The position numbers and the translations under genes are program-made. 64,000 nucleotides of DNA from Bernardetiaceae bacterium (GTDB lineage Bacteria > Bacteroidota > Bacteroidia > Cytophagales > Thermoflexibacteraceae): contig JANWWZ010000012.1 of the NCBI GenBank assembly GCA_025057115.1, positions 26,677 through 90,676 of the forward strand. The letters run 5' to 3'. Each line of letters opens with the position of its first letter. Within the stretch, counting starts at the first letter, position 1. Of the stretch, positions 18,181 through 26,633 are shown piece by piece. The notes under the pieces were generated by a model. That model had not been told where the DNA came from. It was given only the letters and a program-made list of their open reading frames with translations, and made no database searches.

Positions 18181-18529
18181 TACCTTTCCGAGATTTAGTC
18201 GGCAAAGTTATAAATCCTTTTAAGAAAGGTACAGGCGAAAAGTAGATGTAATGCACGATGTTGAAGCTGGAAAATTGACCTTGCCGCACAAAAATTTCGA
18301 GACATTTCCTGCGTGTAACCAAACACTACCTACGAGTTGAAATTGGTGTTATAAAGATAAAAATCAACGCTGGGCAATCAATTGAACAGACAGCTCCTCA
18401 GCCGTTGCACATCAACTTAATTGCTATTTATTTTACCTTAAAGTCAAAAATAGTTACCTTTGCATGTTGTACGTACAATTTCAGCCGTTGTATCCAATTT
18501 TGCCCGCTTATTGTGTATATTTGTTGTGA
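18181..18529 (+). promoter_or_regulatory. Intergenic region with two candidate promoters for tsaE
   Basis: A gene-free stretch of 349 bases between divergent genes. It holds two exact TAnnTTTG boxes on the plus strand: TACCTTTG at 18455-18462 and TATATTTG at 18516-18523. The second lies only 6 bases before the tsaE ATG and would give a nearly leaderless message. No well-spaced TTG was found for either box, and nothing else was recognised in the stretch. Confidence 0.4.
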
Positions 18530-18979
18530 ATGAATTTTGAGGCTTATTCACATCGTCGCCAGTTAGTGTGCAGCCATTTGGGTCAATGGGCGGAAGTAAC
18601 CAGCGAGATAGTGTCTTTTGCTGGCTCTCATAAAATATGGCTTTTGGAAGGCAACTTAGGAGCAGGCAAAACTACCTTGATTCAGTTTATTTGCCGCATG
18701 TTAGGGGTGAAAGACCAGGTTACCAGTCCTACTTTTTCTTTAGTGAATCAATATGCATTGCCCACAGGAGAAGCCGTGTATCACTTTGATTTTTATCGCC
18801 TTCGCAAGGAAGAAGAAGCCGTAGACATCGGCGTAGAAGAATATTTTTACTCAGGCAGTTATTGCTTCATAGAGTGGGGTAGCCAAATTGCAAGGCTGAT
18901 TCCTCCTCGTCGTTTTTTAATTCATATCCAAGTAGCGTCTAATTTATCACGTGTCATAGACCTTTACCGATATGACTGA
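18530..18979 (+). CDS. tsaE: tRNA threonylcarbamoyladenosine synthesis ATPase TsaE
   Basis: A 149-residue P-loop ATPase that works with TsaB, TsaC and TsaD to make t6A37 in tRNAs reading ANN codons. The Walker A motif is GNLGAGKTT (residues about 43-51). The conserved SPTFSLVNQY follows, then the acidic YHFDFYRL and the C-terminal CFIEWGSQI, all hallmark blocks of this short family. The length is normal. The last eight bases overlap the start of the alanine dehydrogenase-like gene, indicating translational coupling, though the two have no obvious metabolic link. Confidence 0.93.
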   Translation: MNFEAYSHRRQLVCSHLGQWAEVTSEIVSFAGSHKIWLLEGNLGAGKTTLIQFICRMLGVKDQVTSPTFSLVNQYALPTGEAVYHFDFYRLRKEEEAVDIGVEEYFYSGSYCFIEWGSQIARLIPPRRFLIHIQVASNLSRVIDLYRYD

Positions 18980-20210
18980 CCATCTCAAATCTGAAATGAA
19001 ACGGTTGGCACAAGAGCATCCTCTGTTTCATCCACAAGAAGTACTTATTAAAATTCACGAGAGTAAAAAGCGGTTAGTCATTGGCTTGCCTAAGGAAATA
19101 GCCTATCAAGAAAACCGCATTGCATTGCGCCCTGAATCAGTACGCGTACTAGTGGCTAATGGTCACGAAATTTACATTGAATCTGGTGCGGGGTTGCCTT
19201 CGCGCTACTCGGATAGAGAATATAGCGAAGCTGGCGCTCAGGTAGTGTATTCACCTGAAGAAGTCTACAAAGCTGACATCATCCTCAAAATAGACATGCC
19301 TACGTTGGCAGAAATTGAAATGATGCAGCCTCGCGCTACTTTGATTTCTTCCCTACCTCTTGCAAAAGTAACCCAAGAATATTTACACGCTATTAATAGA
19401 AAAAAAATTACCGCCATTGCCTATGAGATGTTAGAAGATGAAGTAGGGGGATTGCCCTTAGTGCGCGCCATGAGTGAAATTGCCGGCAGTACGGTGGTGC
19501 TTATTGCAGCCGAATTGCTTAGCAATACTAGTGGAGGGAAAGGCATCATTTTGGGGGGTATCACAGGCGTGCCTCCCACCAAAGTCTTGATTCTAGGAGC
19601 TGGCACGGTAGCCGAGTATGCAGCCCGAGCCGCTTTAGGATTAGGAGCTTCTGTAAAAGTTTTTGACGATAATCTCTACAAATTGCGCCGTTTGAAACAA
19701 GCCATCGGCGACCGACAAATCTATACCTCTACCATCGAAGCCACTACACTTGCCAGAGCACTGCGAACCACTAACGTAGCCATAGGGGCTTTGCGAAATC
19801 AAGATGGGCGATCCATTTGCGTAGTTACGGAAGAAATGGTCAGCCAAATGCGACCTGATTCAGTCATTATTGATGTAAGCATTGATAACGGCGGTTGTTT
19901 TGAAACCTCGCGCCTTACTTTCCATGATGCACCCACTTACCGACGCTACGGAGTGATTCACTATTGTGTGCCTAATATTGCTTCGCGGGTGGCTCGGACA
20001 GCTACCAAAGCCATTAGCAATATTTTTACCCCCATGCTGCGACGCATGGGAGAAGTAGGGGGAGTTGATGAAATGATTTACGCATACCCAGGTTTTGCTA
20101 AAGGAGTTTACAGCTATGCTGGAGAGCTTACCAATGAACACATCGGTCGTAAATTTCATATGAAACATAAAGAACTTTCTTTGATCATTGCCGCTGCTAC
20201 GCGTCCATAA
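18972..20210 (+). CDS. Alanine dehydrogenase/transhydrogenase-family oxidoreductase
   Basis: A 412-residue NAD(P)-dependent enzyme of the alanine dehydrogenase/PntA N-terminal family. The N-terminal substrate domain begins at PKEIAYQENRIALRPE. The Rossmann motif is ILGAGTVAEYAARAALGLG at about residue 205, and the conserved VCVVTEEMV/VIIDVSIDNGG region follows. The family catalyses reversible pyruvate amination to alanine. This form, about 40 residues longer at the N-terminus than typical Ald, is the version common in Bacteroidota, and its actual substrate is less certain. It overlaps tsaE by eight bases. Confidence 0.8.
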   Translation: MTDHLKSEMKRLAQEHPLFHPQEVLIKIHESKKRLVIGLPKEIAYQENRIALRPESVRVLVANGHEIYIESGAGLPSRYSDREYSEAGAQVVYSPEEVYKADIILKIDMPTLAEIEMMQPRATLISSLPLAKVTQEYLHAINRKKITAIAYEMLEDEVGGLPLVRAMSEIAGSTVVLIAAELLSNTSGGKGIILGGITGVPPTKVLILGAGTVAEYAARAALGLGASVKVFDDNLYKLRRLKQAIGDRQIYTSTIEATTLARALRTTNVAIGALRNQDGRSICVVTEEMVSQMRPDSVIIDVSIDNGGCFETSRLTFHDAPTYRRYGVIHYCVPNIASRVARTATKAISNIFTPMLRRMGEVGGVDEMIYAYPGFAKGVYSYAGELTNEHIGRKFHMKHKELSLIIAAATRP

Positions 20211-20634
20211 ATACATACGTGCCTACATGTAATTTTTTTGCTGTTGTTTTTAAGAATTGCCATCATTTAGCCAATTGTGTTAGGCGGCAAACGGTCTCCT
20301 ATCTTCCAAGCTAAAAGTTCGAATTGCAAGCAAGGGTAATTGCTCGCAGGCATATCAAATTATCGTTTTTGCGCATTAAGTTGGACTTAAAGAACAAAGA
20401 AAGGCGATTTTTAGCCAAAATAATTAGCTCAAAAGTGTTTTTTTATCCTTCAGAAGACGAAAATGTGCCTTTAATAGGTTTGGCTCTTTCCAAGAGAGGA
20501 TTGCTTTGTTTTTGAGCGTTTTGCCAATTTTTTCTATTTTAGAGCAATAAATCCAAAAACCTTGCGTTAACTTTACGGCAAAAAGAGCAGTACTGATAAG
20601 TTTGAGTTAGGTACTTTTTTAATCTTGTTCTGTA
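20211..20634. other. Gene-free stretch
   Basis: No convincing gene, repeat or RNA is seen. A 63-codon frame at 20324-20515 has no recognisable similarity and skewed composition, and is probably chance. The region is AT-rich and presumably holds the promoter of the next gene. Confidence 0.5.
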
Positions 20635-22083
20635 ATGGCAAAGCTCAAAAATATCATCAAACAACTGTCTAATAAAGATTACGAAATTATTTACAACTCT
20701 CTCATAGAAAGCAACGCTGAAAAGTCAGCGACGCTGCTGCGGGCAATACGCGAAAAGCAGCTATCAGATAGCAAAATTATGGAAGAGCTAGAGGTAAATA
20801 CCAATGCATATTATACCCTGCGTTCGCGCCTTAACCAGAAAATAGAGGAATATCTGCTGCAGCAGATGGAAAGCCCGCGCACGGATATACTCAAGCGCGT
20901 TATTAACATCAACGAAACAATTTTTACCCGCAAAAAGGCTATCGCTATTGCTACCCTCAAGCGCCTAGAACGCGAACTGCTTGACTATGATCTGTCTAAC
21001 GAACTCACTATTGTTTACAAGCATCTCAAAAGGCTCCATATTAATTCGCCTGATTACTTTTCTTACTCGCAAGCCTATAACCGCCACGTAGCCTACATGC
21101 TTGCCATAGACAAAGCCGAGGACATGCTTGCTGACTACTTCAAAAAATTTGGCATTTATACCCTCACCGGCGAAGAAATGGACAAAATGCAACTCGTTTT
21201 GCTTAACCAAGAAATGCAAAACATTGCTAGACTATACAAATCCCATCGCCTTTACGTGTACCAAAGCTGCATGAATGTTTTCCACCGCCTTTTTGTGGAA
21301 GAAGAAAAGCCTCAAGACGACCTTGAGCCTATTGAGGACATCATAGAAAAAGTAGACCAAATATTCTCTCAGTACAATTCAGACCCTACTTATTACCATC
21401 TCAAACTAGTTTTCGATTACTTGCGTTTAGAATATTACAACCATCACAAGGTATTTAAGAAAGCAGAGCGCTACTTTGAGGATGTCAATGATTCTGCTGC
21501 TATGCTGCTTTCTAACTACACCCTTTACACCTACCCCTCTCGTTTCCTAATGACCAAACTGGAGCGCAGCCTTAGACTAGGCATTGAACAGCAGCTTTAC
21601 CAAGAAAACGAAGCCCTCTTTGAAGATTTTGAAGTTGATCAAGAAAACATTCCAGAGTATGTCAGCTACATGACTTACAGGGCAATTTGTTGTTATTATG
21701 CCGAAAAATATGAGGAAGCAGCCCGTTGGCTCAATGCCTTGCTTAACGAGGTAAATTTAAAAAAGTATCAACACGCCACCTTGGAAGTGAAATCGTTGCT
21801 TGCTTTGCAGTATTGTTTGCAAAAGGATTTTGAGCTATTTAGTCAATTGATTAACAGTATTCAACGGCAGATACGCGCAGTGGGTAAGGAAGAGTGTTTT
21901 CATATTGTTATTTTTAACAAAATACTAAAAATCGCCACCACTGATGGTAAAAAAGATAGAATTATAAAAATCCGTTCTTTAGCAGCGAGAATTCCATCTC
22001 TAAGAAAAAGGCTTTTCTCTCCTACTAAGTATATTTTGTTTGATGAAAAGCTAATCAACAAGCTATCTCAGCTTGCTGTATAA
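20635..22083 (+). CDS. Conserved helical protein of unknown function
   Basis: A 482-residue cytoplasmic protein without signal or membrane segments. It begins with a helix-turn-helix-like segment (LKNIIKQLSNKDYEIIYNSL, then MEELEVNTNAYYTLRSRLN), resembling small DNA-binding or partner-binding heads. The rest is almost all helix with TPR-like pairs (YAEKYEEAARWLNALLNE and others). This plan recalls Bacteroidota proteins with a short N-terminal DNA-binding-like part and a TPR body, but I do not know a function. Codon use is normal. It stands alone with long flanking gaps. Confidence 0.6.
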   Translation: MAKLKNIIKQLSNKDYEIIYNSLIESNAEKSATLLRAIREKQLSDSKIMEELEVNTNAYYTLRSRLNQKIEEYLLQQMESPRTDILKRVININETIFTRKKAIAIATLKRLERELLDYDLSNELTIVYKHLKRLHINSPDYFSYSQAYNRHVAYMLAIDKAEDMLADYFKKFGIYTLTGEEMDKMQLVLLNQEMQNIARLYKSHRLYVYQSCMNVFHRLFVEEEKPQDDLEPIEDIIEKVDQIFSQYNSDPTYYHLKLVFDYLRLEYYNHHKVFKKAERYFEDVNDSAAMLLSNYTLYTYPSRFLMTKLERSLRLGIEQQLYQENEALFEDFEVDQENIPEYVSYMTYRAICCYYAEKYEEAARWLNALLNEVNLKKYQHATLEVKSLLALQYCLQKDFELFSQLINSIQRQIRAVGKEECFHIVIFNKILKIATTDGKKDRIIKIRSLAARIPSLRKRLFSPTKYILFDEKLINKLSQLAV

Positions 22084-22949
22084 TTTTTGTTGAATTTGCA
22101 AGAGGTTGTTTGAAAATTTTCTGCCTGTAACAGCTATAAGTCAAGAGTATTGGCAAATAGTAGTTTATTTTGCCATACTTGCAAGGCAAGTTATTATTTT
22201 TTTTACCGTTTTTGACTTTTATTCCGCAAAGAGAATGAAAAAATTTGGCTTTGCGGGTTTTCACCTTGCCTTGATTGGTAAAGATGAGTGAGCGTTTTTT
22301 TGCCAAGTTGTGCGAATGGTTGAAAATAGTGATGTGTTTAATGGCAAAGTAGTTTGGTTTAGAGTACATCTTAGGTTGTAGGAAGGCAACAATTTTGGAT
22401 AAAAAGGGGAATTGGCTACTCTTATCTTAGTGGTCCAACCTAAGGCGAGGATGGTGGTGGATGCACGTGGGTTGCTACATGTAGGCATGGTTACAGAAGC
22501 CAAGATAAAAGATGCCAAAGCGGGGTTGGAGCCACTTGAATAGATTGCCCTTAGGCGGGAGCGTTTCTCGATTCCACCAAAATGTATTGGATGGAAAGGA
22601 GAAATAGCACAAAAATCTGGATATCAGGGCTTTATTCCTCAAAAAGGACAGTGCTAAGGTAGAGCCGAACTCCGCTAAGACTCGCTGAACCGTCTAATCT
22701 GCTGCCTTCAGCAAACTTGCTTGCATGAATACAAATTTGGCAAAATACGACCTTATAAAACCAGACAATCTCCGTGGTTCAAAAAAAATAGGCTCAAATG
22801 CTCTGCTAAAAACTAAGGGAAGTAGACGATTTCTTATCCTTGAAAGCTGCAAGGAGATTTTTGCCTATAGGCGGTTTATCATTTGATTATGATGCCGTAT
22901 TTTTGGACTCATGCTTGTAAATTAGGAACGTGCAAGACTAAAAGCATAT
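22084..22949. other. Long gene-free stretch, possibly decayed coding DNA
   Basis: 866 bases without an acceptable gene. Several short plus-strand pieces have coding-like texture, for example 22300-22378 (reading VFNGKVVWFRVHL) and 22411-22541 (reading KARMVVDARGLLHVGM), each ended by stops in frame. They could be remnants of a lost gene, but I cannot name a family. The last part upstream of 22950 must contain the promoter of the E2 gene. No repeats or tRNA-like folds were seen. Confidence 0.4.
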
Positions 22950-24590
22950 ATGGCTGAGATTATTCGCATGCCCAAAATGAGCGATACCATGACTGAGGGC
23001 GTTATTGCTAGTTGGCTCAAAAAAGTGGGCGATAAGGTCAAATCGGGCGATATTTTGGCAGAAGTGGAAACCGACAAGGCAACCATGGAGCTGGAAAGCT
23101 ACTACGATGGCATACTGCTATACATTGGAGTACCAGAAAAACAAACCGTGCCCGTAGATGGGGTAATTGCTATCATTGGCAAGGAAGGGGAGGATATTAG
23201 TGGAATACTAGCTCAGCTAAATCTTCCTCCTACTCCTTCTCCCTCAAAAGCTGCTAATGGAACAGCACCGACCTCAGTGGTTACAGGGCAAGCTCCTTCT
23301 CCCAAAAAAGCAAATGCCACCGTTATCCGCATGCCCAAAATGAGCGATACCATGACCGAAGGTGTTATTGCTAAATGGCTCAAAAAAGTGGGTGACAAAG
23401 TAAAGTCGGGCGATATTTTGGCAGAAGTGGAAACCGATAAGGCTACCATGGAGCTAGAAAGCTATGAAGAAGGTACATTGCTTTATATAGGTGTGGAAGC
23501 GGGCAAACCGGTCCCTGTAGATGGCATTATTGCTATTATTGGCGAAGAAGGTGCTGACTATCAGTCTCTTTTGCAAACTCCGTCCACCTCAGCTCAGCCT
23601 CAAAAAACTATTCAGGACCATAGCTCAGCACCTGCTGTTGTACAAAGCTCTTCTGTAGCTCAGAGTGCTGCTCCGCCGCCTGCCGCCGTTGAAGGGAGTT
23701 CAATTACAGAAACGGGTAGAATTAAAGCCTCGCCTTTGGCAAAACGCATGGCAAAAGAGCGCGGCATAGACCTTTCCCAAGTCAAAGGGACGGGTGAAAA
23801 TGGGCGGATTGTTAAACGGGATATAGAAGCCTTTGTGCCACCGGCTGCCCCTGCTGAGCAAGCACCTGCCGTTCCGACTCCTACGCCGTCCCGTCAGTTT
23901 GCCTATCAAGAAAGCTTCACTGAGGTGCCAGTAAGTCAAATGCGCAAAACAATTGCTCGTCGCCTCAGCGAAAGTGCCTTTACAGCGCCTCACTTCTACT
24001 TAACAGTAGAAATTAACATGGATAAAGCTGTAGCAGCGCGGCAAAGTATTAACCAAGTAGCTCCTGTGAAAATTTCCTACAACGATATGCTTATCAAAGC
24101 CTGTGCAATGGCTTTGCGCAAGCATCCAATGGTAAATGCTTCCTGGCAAGGAGATAAAATACGCATCAATCATCATATTCACATCGGAGTAGCAGTGGCG
24201 GTAGAAGAGGGCTTACTAGTGCCTGTTGTGCGCTTTGCCGATATGAAATCCCTATCAGAAATTTCTGCGGAAGTGAAAGACCTCAGCGCTAAAGCCAAAA
24301 GCAAGAAACTCCAACCAGCGGATTGGACAGGCAACACCTTTTCCATTTCCAACTTAGGCATGTTTGGCATTGAAGAATTTACTTCCATCATCAACCCTCC
24401 TGATGCTTGCATTTTATCCGTAGGGGCTATTCGCCAAGTGCCAGTGGTAGATAATGGACAAATTCGCATTGGCAATGTGATGAAAGTTACCCTTGCTTGC
24501 GATCATAGAGTAGTTGACGGTGCTACTGGAGCAGCCTTCTTGCAAACTCTTGTCCAGCTAATGGAAGATCCTGTGCGCATCTTGATTTAA
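22950..24590 (+). CDS. pdhC: Pyruvate dehydrogenase complex E2 (dihydrolipoamide acetyltransferase)
   Basis: A 546-residue E2 core protein of the pyruvate dehydrogenase complex. The order of domains is: lipoyl domain 1 (residues 1-80, lipoyl-Lys in ETDKATMELES), a Pro/Ala linker, lipoyl domain 2 (about 125-205, same motif), a second linker, the E3/E1-binding domain (KASPLAKRMAKERGID, then GTGENGRIVKRDIE), and the catalytic acetyltransferase domain with the active-site His in ACDHRVVDGATGAAF. The two lipoyl domains are almost identical even in their DNA. The catalytic domain contains YNDMLIKACAMAL and FSISNLGMFGI. E1 and E3 genes are not in the window. Confidence 0.92.
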   Translation: MAEIIRMPKMSDTMTEGVIASWLKKVGDKVKSGDILAEVETDKATMELESYYDGILLYIGVPEKQTVPVDGVIAIIGKEGEDISGILAQLNLPPTPSPSKAANGTAPTSVVTGQAPSPKKANATVIRMPKMSDTMTEGVIAKWLKKVGDKVKSGDILAEVETDKATMELESYEEGTLLYIGVEAGKPVPVDGIIAIIGEEGADYQSLLQTPSTSAQPQKTIQDHSSAPAVVQSSSVAQSAAPPPAAVEGSSITETGRIKASPLAKRMAKERGIDLSQVKGTGENGRIVKRDIEAFVPPAAPAEQAPAVPTPTPSRQFAYQESFTEVPVSQMRKTIARRLSESAFTAPHFYLTVEINMDKAVAARQSINQVAPVKISYNDMLIKACAMALRKHPMVNASWQGDKIRINHHIHIGVAVAVEEGLLVPVVRFADMKSLSEISAEVKDLSAKAKSKKLQPADWTGNTFSISNLGMFGIEEFTSIINPPDACILSVGAIRQVPVVDNGQIRIGNVMKVTLACDHRVVDGATGAAFLQTLVQLMEDPVRILI

Positions 24591-24946
24591 TTGAATCGTA
24601 CTAACTGGCAACAAGCAAAAGCCCTTTTTCAAATCGATGCAATCTCTTGCACAACCTAAGGGAGAATGAAACTATCTTTTCGGTGCTTTGTTCATTAGGC
24701 AAGTTGGGTTGATGGGAAAAGGCTTTTCATTCCTTGCGAAATAAGGCTCATCGTCGGCAAGAAATGTTGTAGCGATCTTTAAGGTATTGATAAAATTACA
24801 AGGTTCATTGATACAAAATAATGCTTGCCCAAGCCAAAACCCATAGTAACATGAGGCAATCTACTTAAAAATTTGCCTTAGCAGCGAAATATTAGTATTG
24901 TTGTGCAGCTAAGTAATGAAAAAACCTCTCAACTGCACAACAACCT
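24591..24946 (+). promoter_or_regulatory. Leader region of the symporter gene with a large inverted repeat
   Basis: 356 bases without a gene. At its end, TTGTTGTGCAG (24898-24908) is matched perfectly by CTGCACAACAA (24933-24943), leaving a 24-base AT-rich loop and ending three bases before the ATG at 24947. The hairpin would lie over the ribosome landing site, or the arms could be a regulator-binding palindrome. There is no T-run after it, so it is not a simple terminator. The rest shows nothing recognisable. Confidence 0.5.
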
Positions 24947-26587
24947 ATGACAACTATCGACTACATCGTCTTCTTTGGTTATTGCGTAACCATTGTAGCC
25001 ATCGGCTTATGGGTTTCCCGAGAAGAAAAAGGGCATGAAAGAGATTCTAAAGACTACTTTCTAGCAAGCCGCGCCTTGCCGTGGTGGGCTATCGGTGCCT
25101 CTTTGATTGCTTCCAATATCTCCGCCGAGCAATTTATTGGGATGTCAGGCTCTGGCTTTGCCATCGGTCTTGCTATATCTACTTACGAATGGATGGCAGC
25201 GGCTACTTTGCTGGTAGTGGGCAAATTTTTCCTTCCCGTATTTCTCAAAACTGGCATTTATACCATGCCGCAATTTTTAGAAACCCGCTATGACAGTCGC
25301 GTAAGGACAGTCATGGCTGTTTTTTGGTTACTGGTATATGTGTTTGTAAATCTTACTTCTGTGCTGTACTTAGGCTCTCTTACCTTGCATACGGTGTTGG
25401 GAGTGCCTATGATTCAAGCCATTATAGGACTATCAGCGCTGGCTATTCTCTACTCTATCTACGGCGGATTAATGGCAGTGGCATGGACTGATATTGTGCA
25501 AGTAATCTTTTTAGTAGTGGGAGGGTTGGCTACCACTTACTTGGCATTAGACCTAGTAGGCAATGGCGATGCCTGGGCAGGACTTGTAGCACTGCGGCAA
25601 AAAGCCCCCGACCATTTCCACATGATTCTGTTTGAAGGGCAAATGATGATTCCCGATGGAATGGGTGGCAAAAGAGATGCATATTTAGATTTGCCTGGCT
25701 TGAGTGTACTCATCGGCGGCATGTGGATTGTCAATACAAACTATTGGGGATGCAATCAGTATATTACCCAGCGGGCTTTAGCTGCCAAAAGCCTTGACGA
25801 GGCTCAAAAAGGAGTCATCTTTGCTGGCTTTCTCAAATTACTGATGCCTCTGATTGTAGTGGTGCCAGGCATTGCTGCTTATGTAATCGTCCTTCAAGAA
25901 GGAGGAGCAGGAAGTTTTACCACTGCTATGACCGATACTGCCACTGGGTTTATTAAGTCCGATAAAGCCTATCCTGCCTTGCTAAACTTACTACCTGCAG
26001 GATTGAAAGGAGTTGCTTTTGCTGCCTTAGCAGCTGCTATTGTCTCCTCCCTTGCTTCTATGGCAAACAGCACAGCAACGATTTTTACCATGGACTTATA
26101 TCGCAACTTCATCAACCAAAATGCTTCAGAGGCTACACTGGTGCGCGTAGGACGCATAGTAGCACTTTCAGCTTTTGTCATTGCTGCTTTGGTGGCTCCT
26201 GCTTTAGGTGCTTTAGACCAAGCCTTTCAGTTTATTCAGGAATATACTGGATTTGTATCTCCAGGGGTGGTAGCTATTTTCTTATTCGGTTTCTTTTGGA
26301 AGCGCACTACTGCCAATGCTGCATTGTTTGCTGCCATCACTACCATTCCTCTTTCAGCTATTTTAAAACAACTATTACCTAACTTGCCCTTCATAGATCG
26401 GATGGGGGTAGTATTTTTAGTCATTATAGCAGGCATGATAGTGATTAGCTTATTGGATAGTGGCAGCAAGAATAATCCCAAAGCAATTGAGGTAACAGCT
26501 CACATGTTGCGCACTAGCCCAGCCTTTAACATCGGTGCTATGCTCATTATAGGCATTTTGGCGGCGTTATATACTATTTTCTGGTAG
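24947..26587 (+). CDS. Sodium/solute symporter (SSS family, SGLT-like)
   Basis: A 546-residue inner-membrane transporter with about 14 hydrophobic helices. It starts directly with the first helix, as in this family. The typical SSS blocks are SKDYFLASRALPWWAIGAS near the N-terminus, SNISAEQFIGMSGSGFAIGL, GIYTMPQFLETRYD, the loop NYWGCNQYITQRALAAKS, and AAAIVSSLASMANSTATIFT. These resemble the sugar-type (SglT) branch most. It takes up a solute, probably a sugar, with Na+. The exact substrate cannot be read from the sequence. Confidence 0.88.
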   Translation: MTTIDYIVFFGYCVTIVAIGLWVSREEKGHERDSKDYFLASRALPWWAIGASLIASNISAEQFIGMSGSGFAIGLAISTYEWMAAATLLVVGKFFLPVFLKTGIYTMPQFLETRYDSRVRTVMAVFWLLVYVFVNLTSVLYLGSLTLHTVLGVPMIQAIIGLSALAILYSIYGGLMAVAWTDIVQVIFLVVGGLATTYLALDLVGNGDAWAGLVALRQKAPDHFHMILFEGQMMIPDGMGGKRDAYLDLPGLSVLIGGMWIVNTNYWGCNQYITQRALAAKSLDEAQKGVIFAGFLKLLMPLIVVVPGIAAYVIVLQEGGAGSFTTAMTDTATGFIKSDKAYPALLNLLPAGLKGVAFAALAAAIVSSLASMANSTATIFTMDLYRNFINQNASEATLVRVGRIVALSAFVIAALVAPALGALDQAFQFIQEYTGFVSPGVVAIFLFGFFWKRTTANAALFAAITTIPLSAILKQLLPNLPFIDRMGVVFLVIIAGMIVISLLDSGSKNNPKAIEVTAHMLRTSPAFNIGAMLIIGILAALYTIFW

Positions 26588-26633
26588 CAACAGCGATGAG
26601 CATGTTTCCAGAAGGTAGAGATTGTTTAATTGT

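Noticed and set aside
20324..20515. 63-codon reading frame as a small gene
   Set aside because: No recognisable features, no good start context, and a composition typical of chance frames in AT-rich DNA.
24599..24780. Possible terminator after the E2 gene
   Set aside because: Short GC-poor inverted matches occur, but no stem is followed by a T-run.
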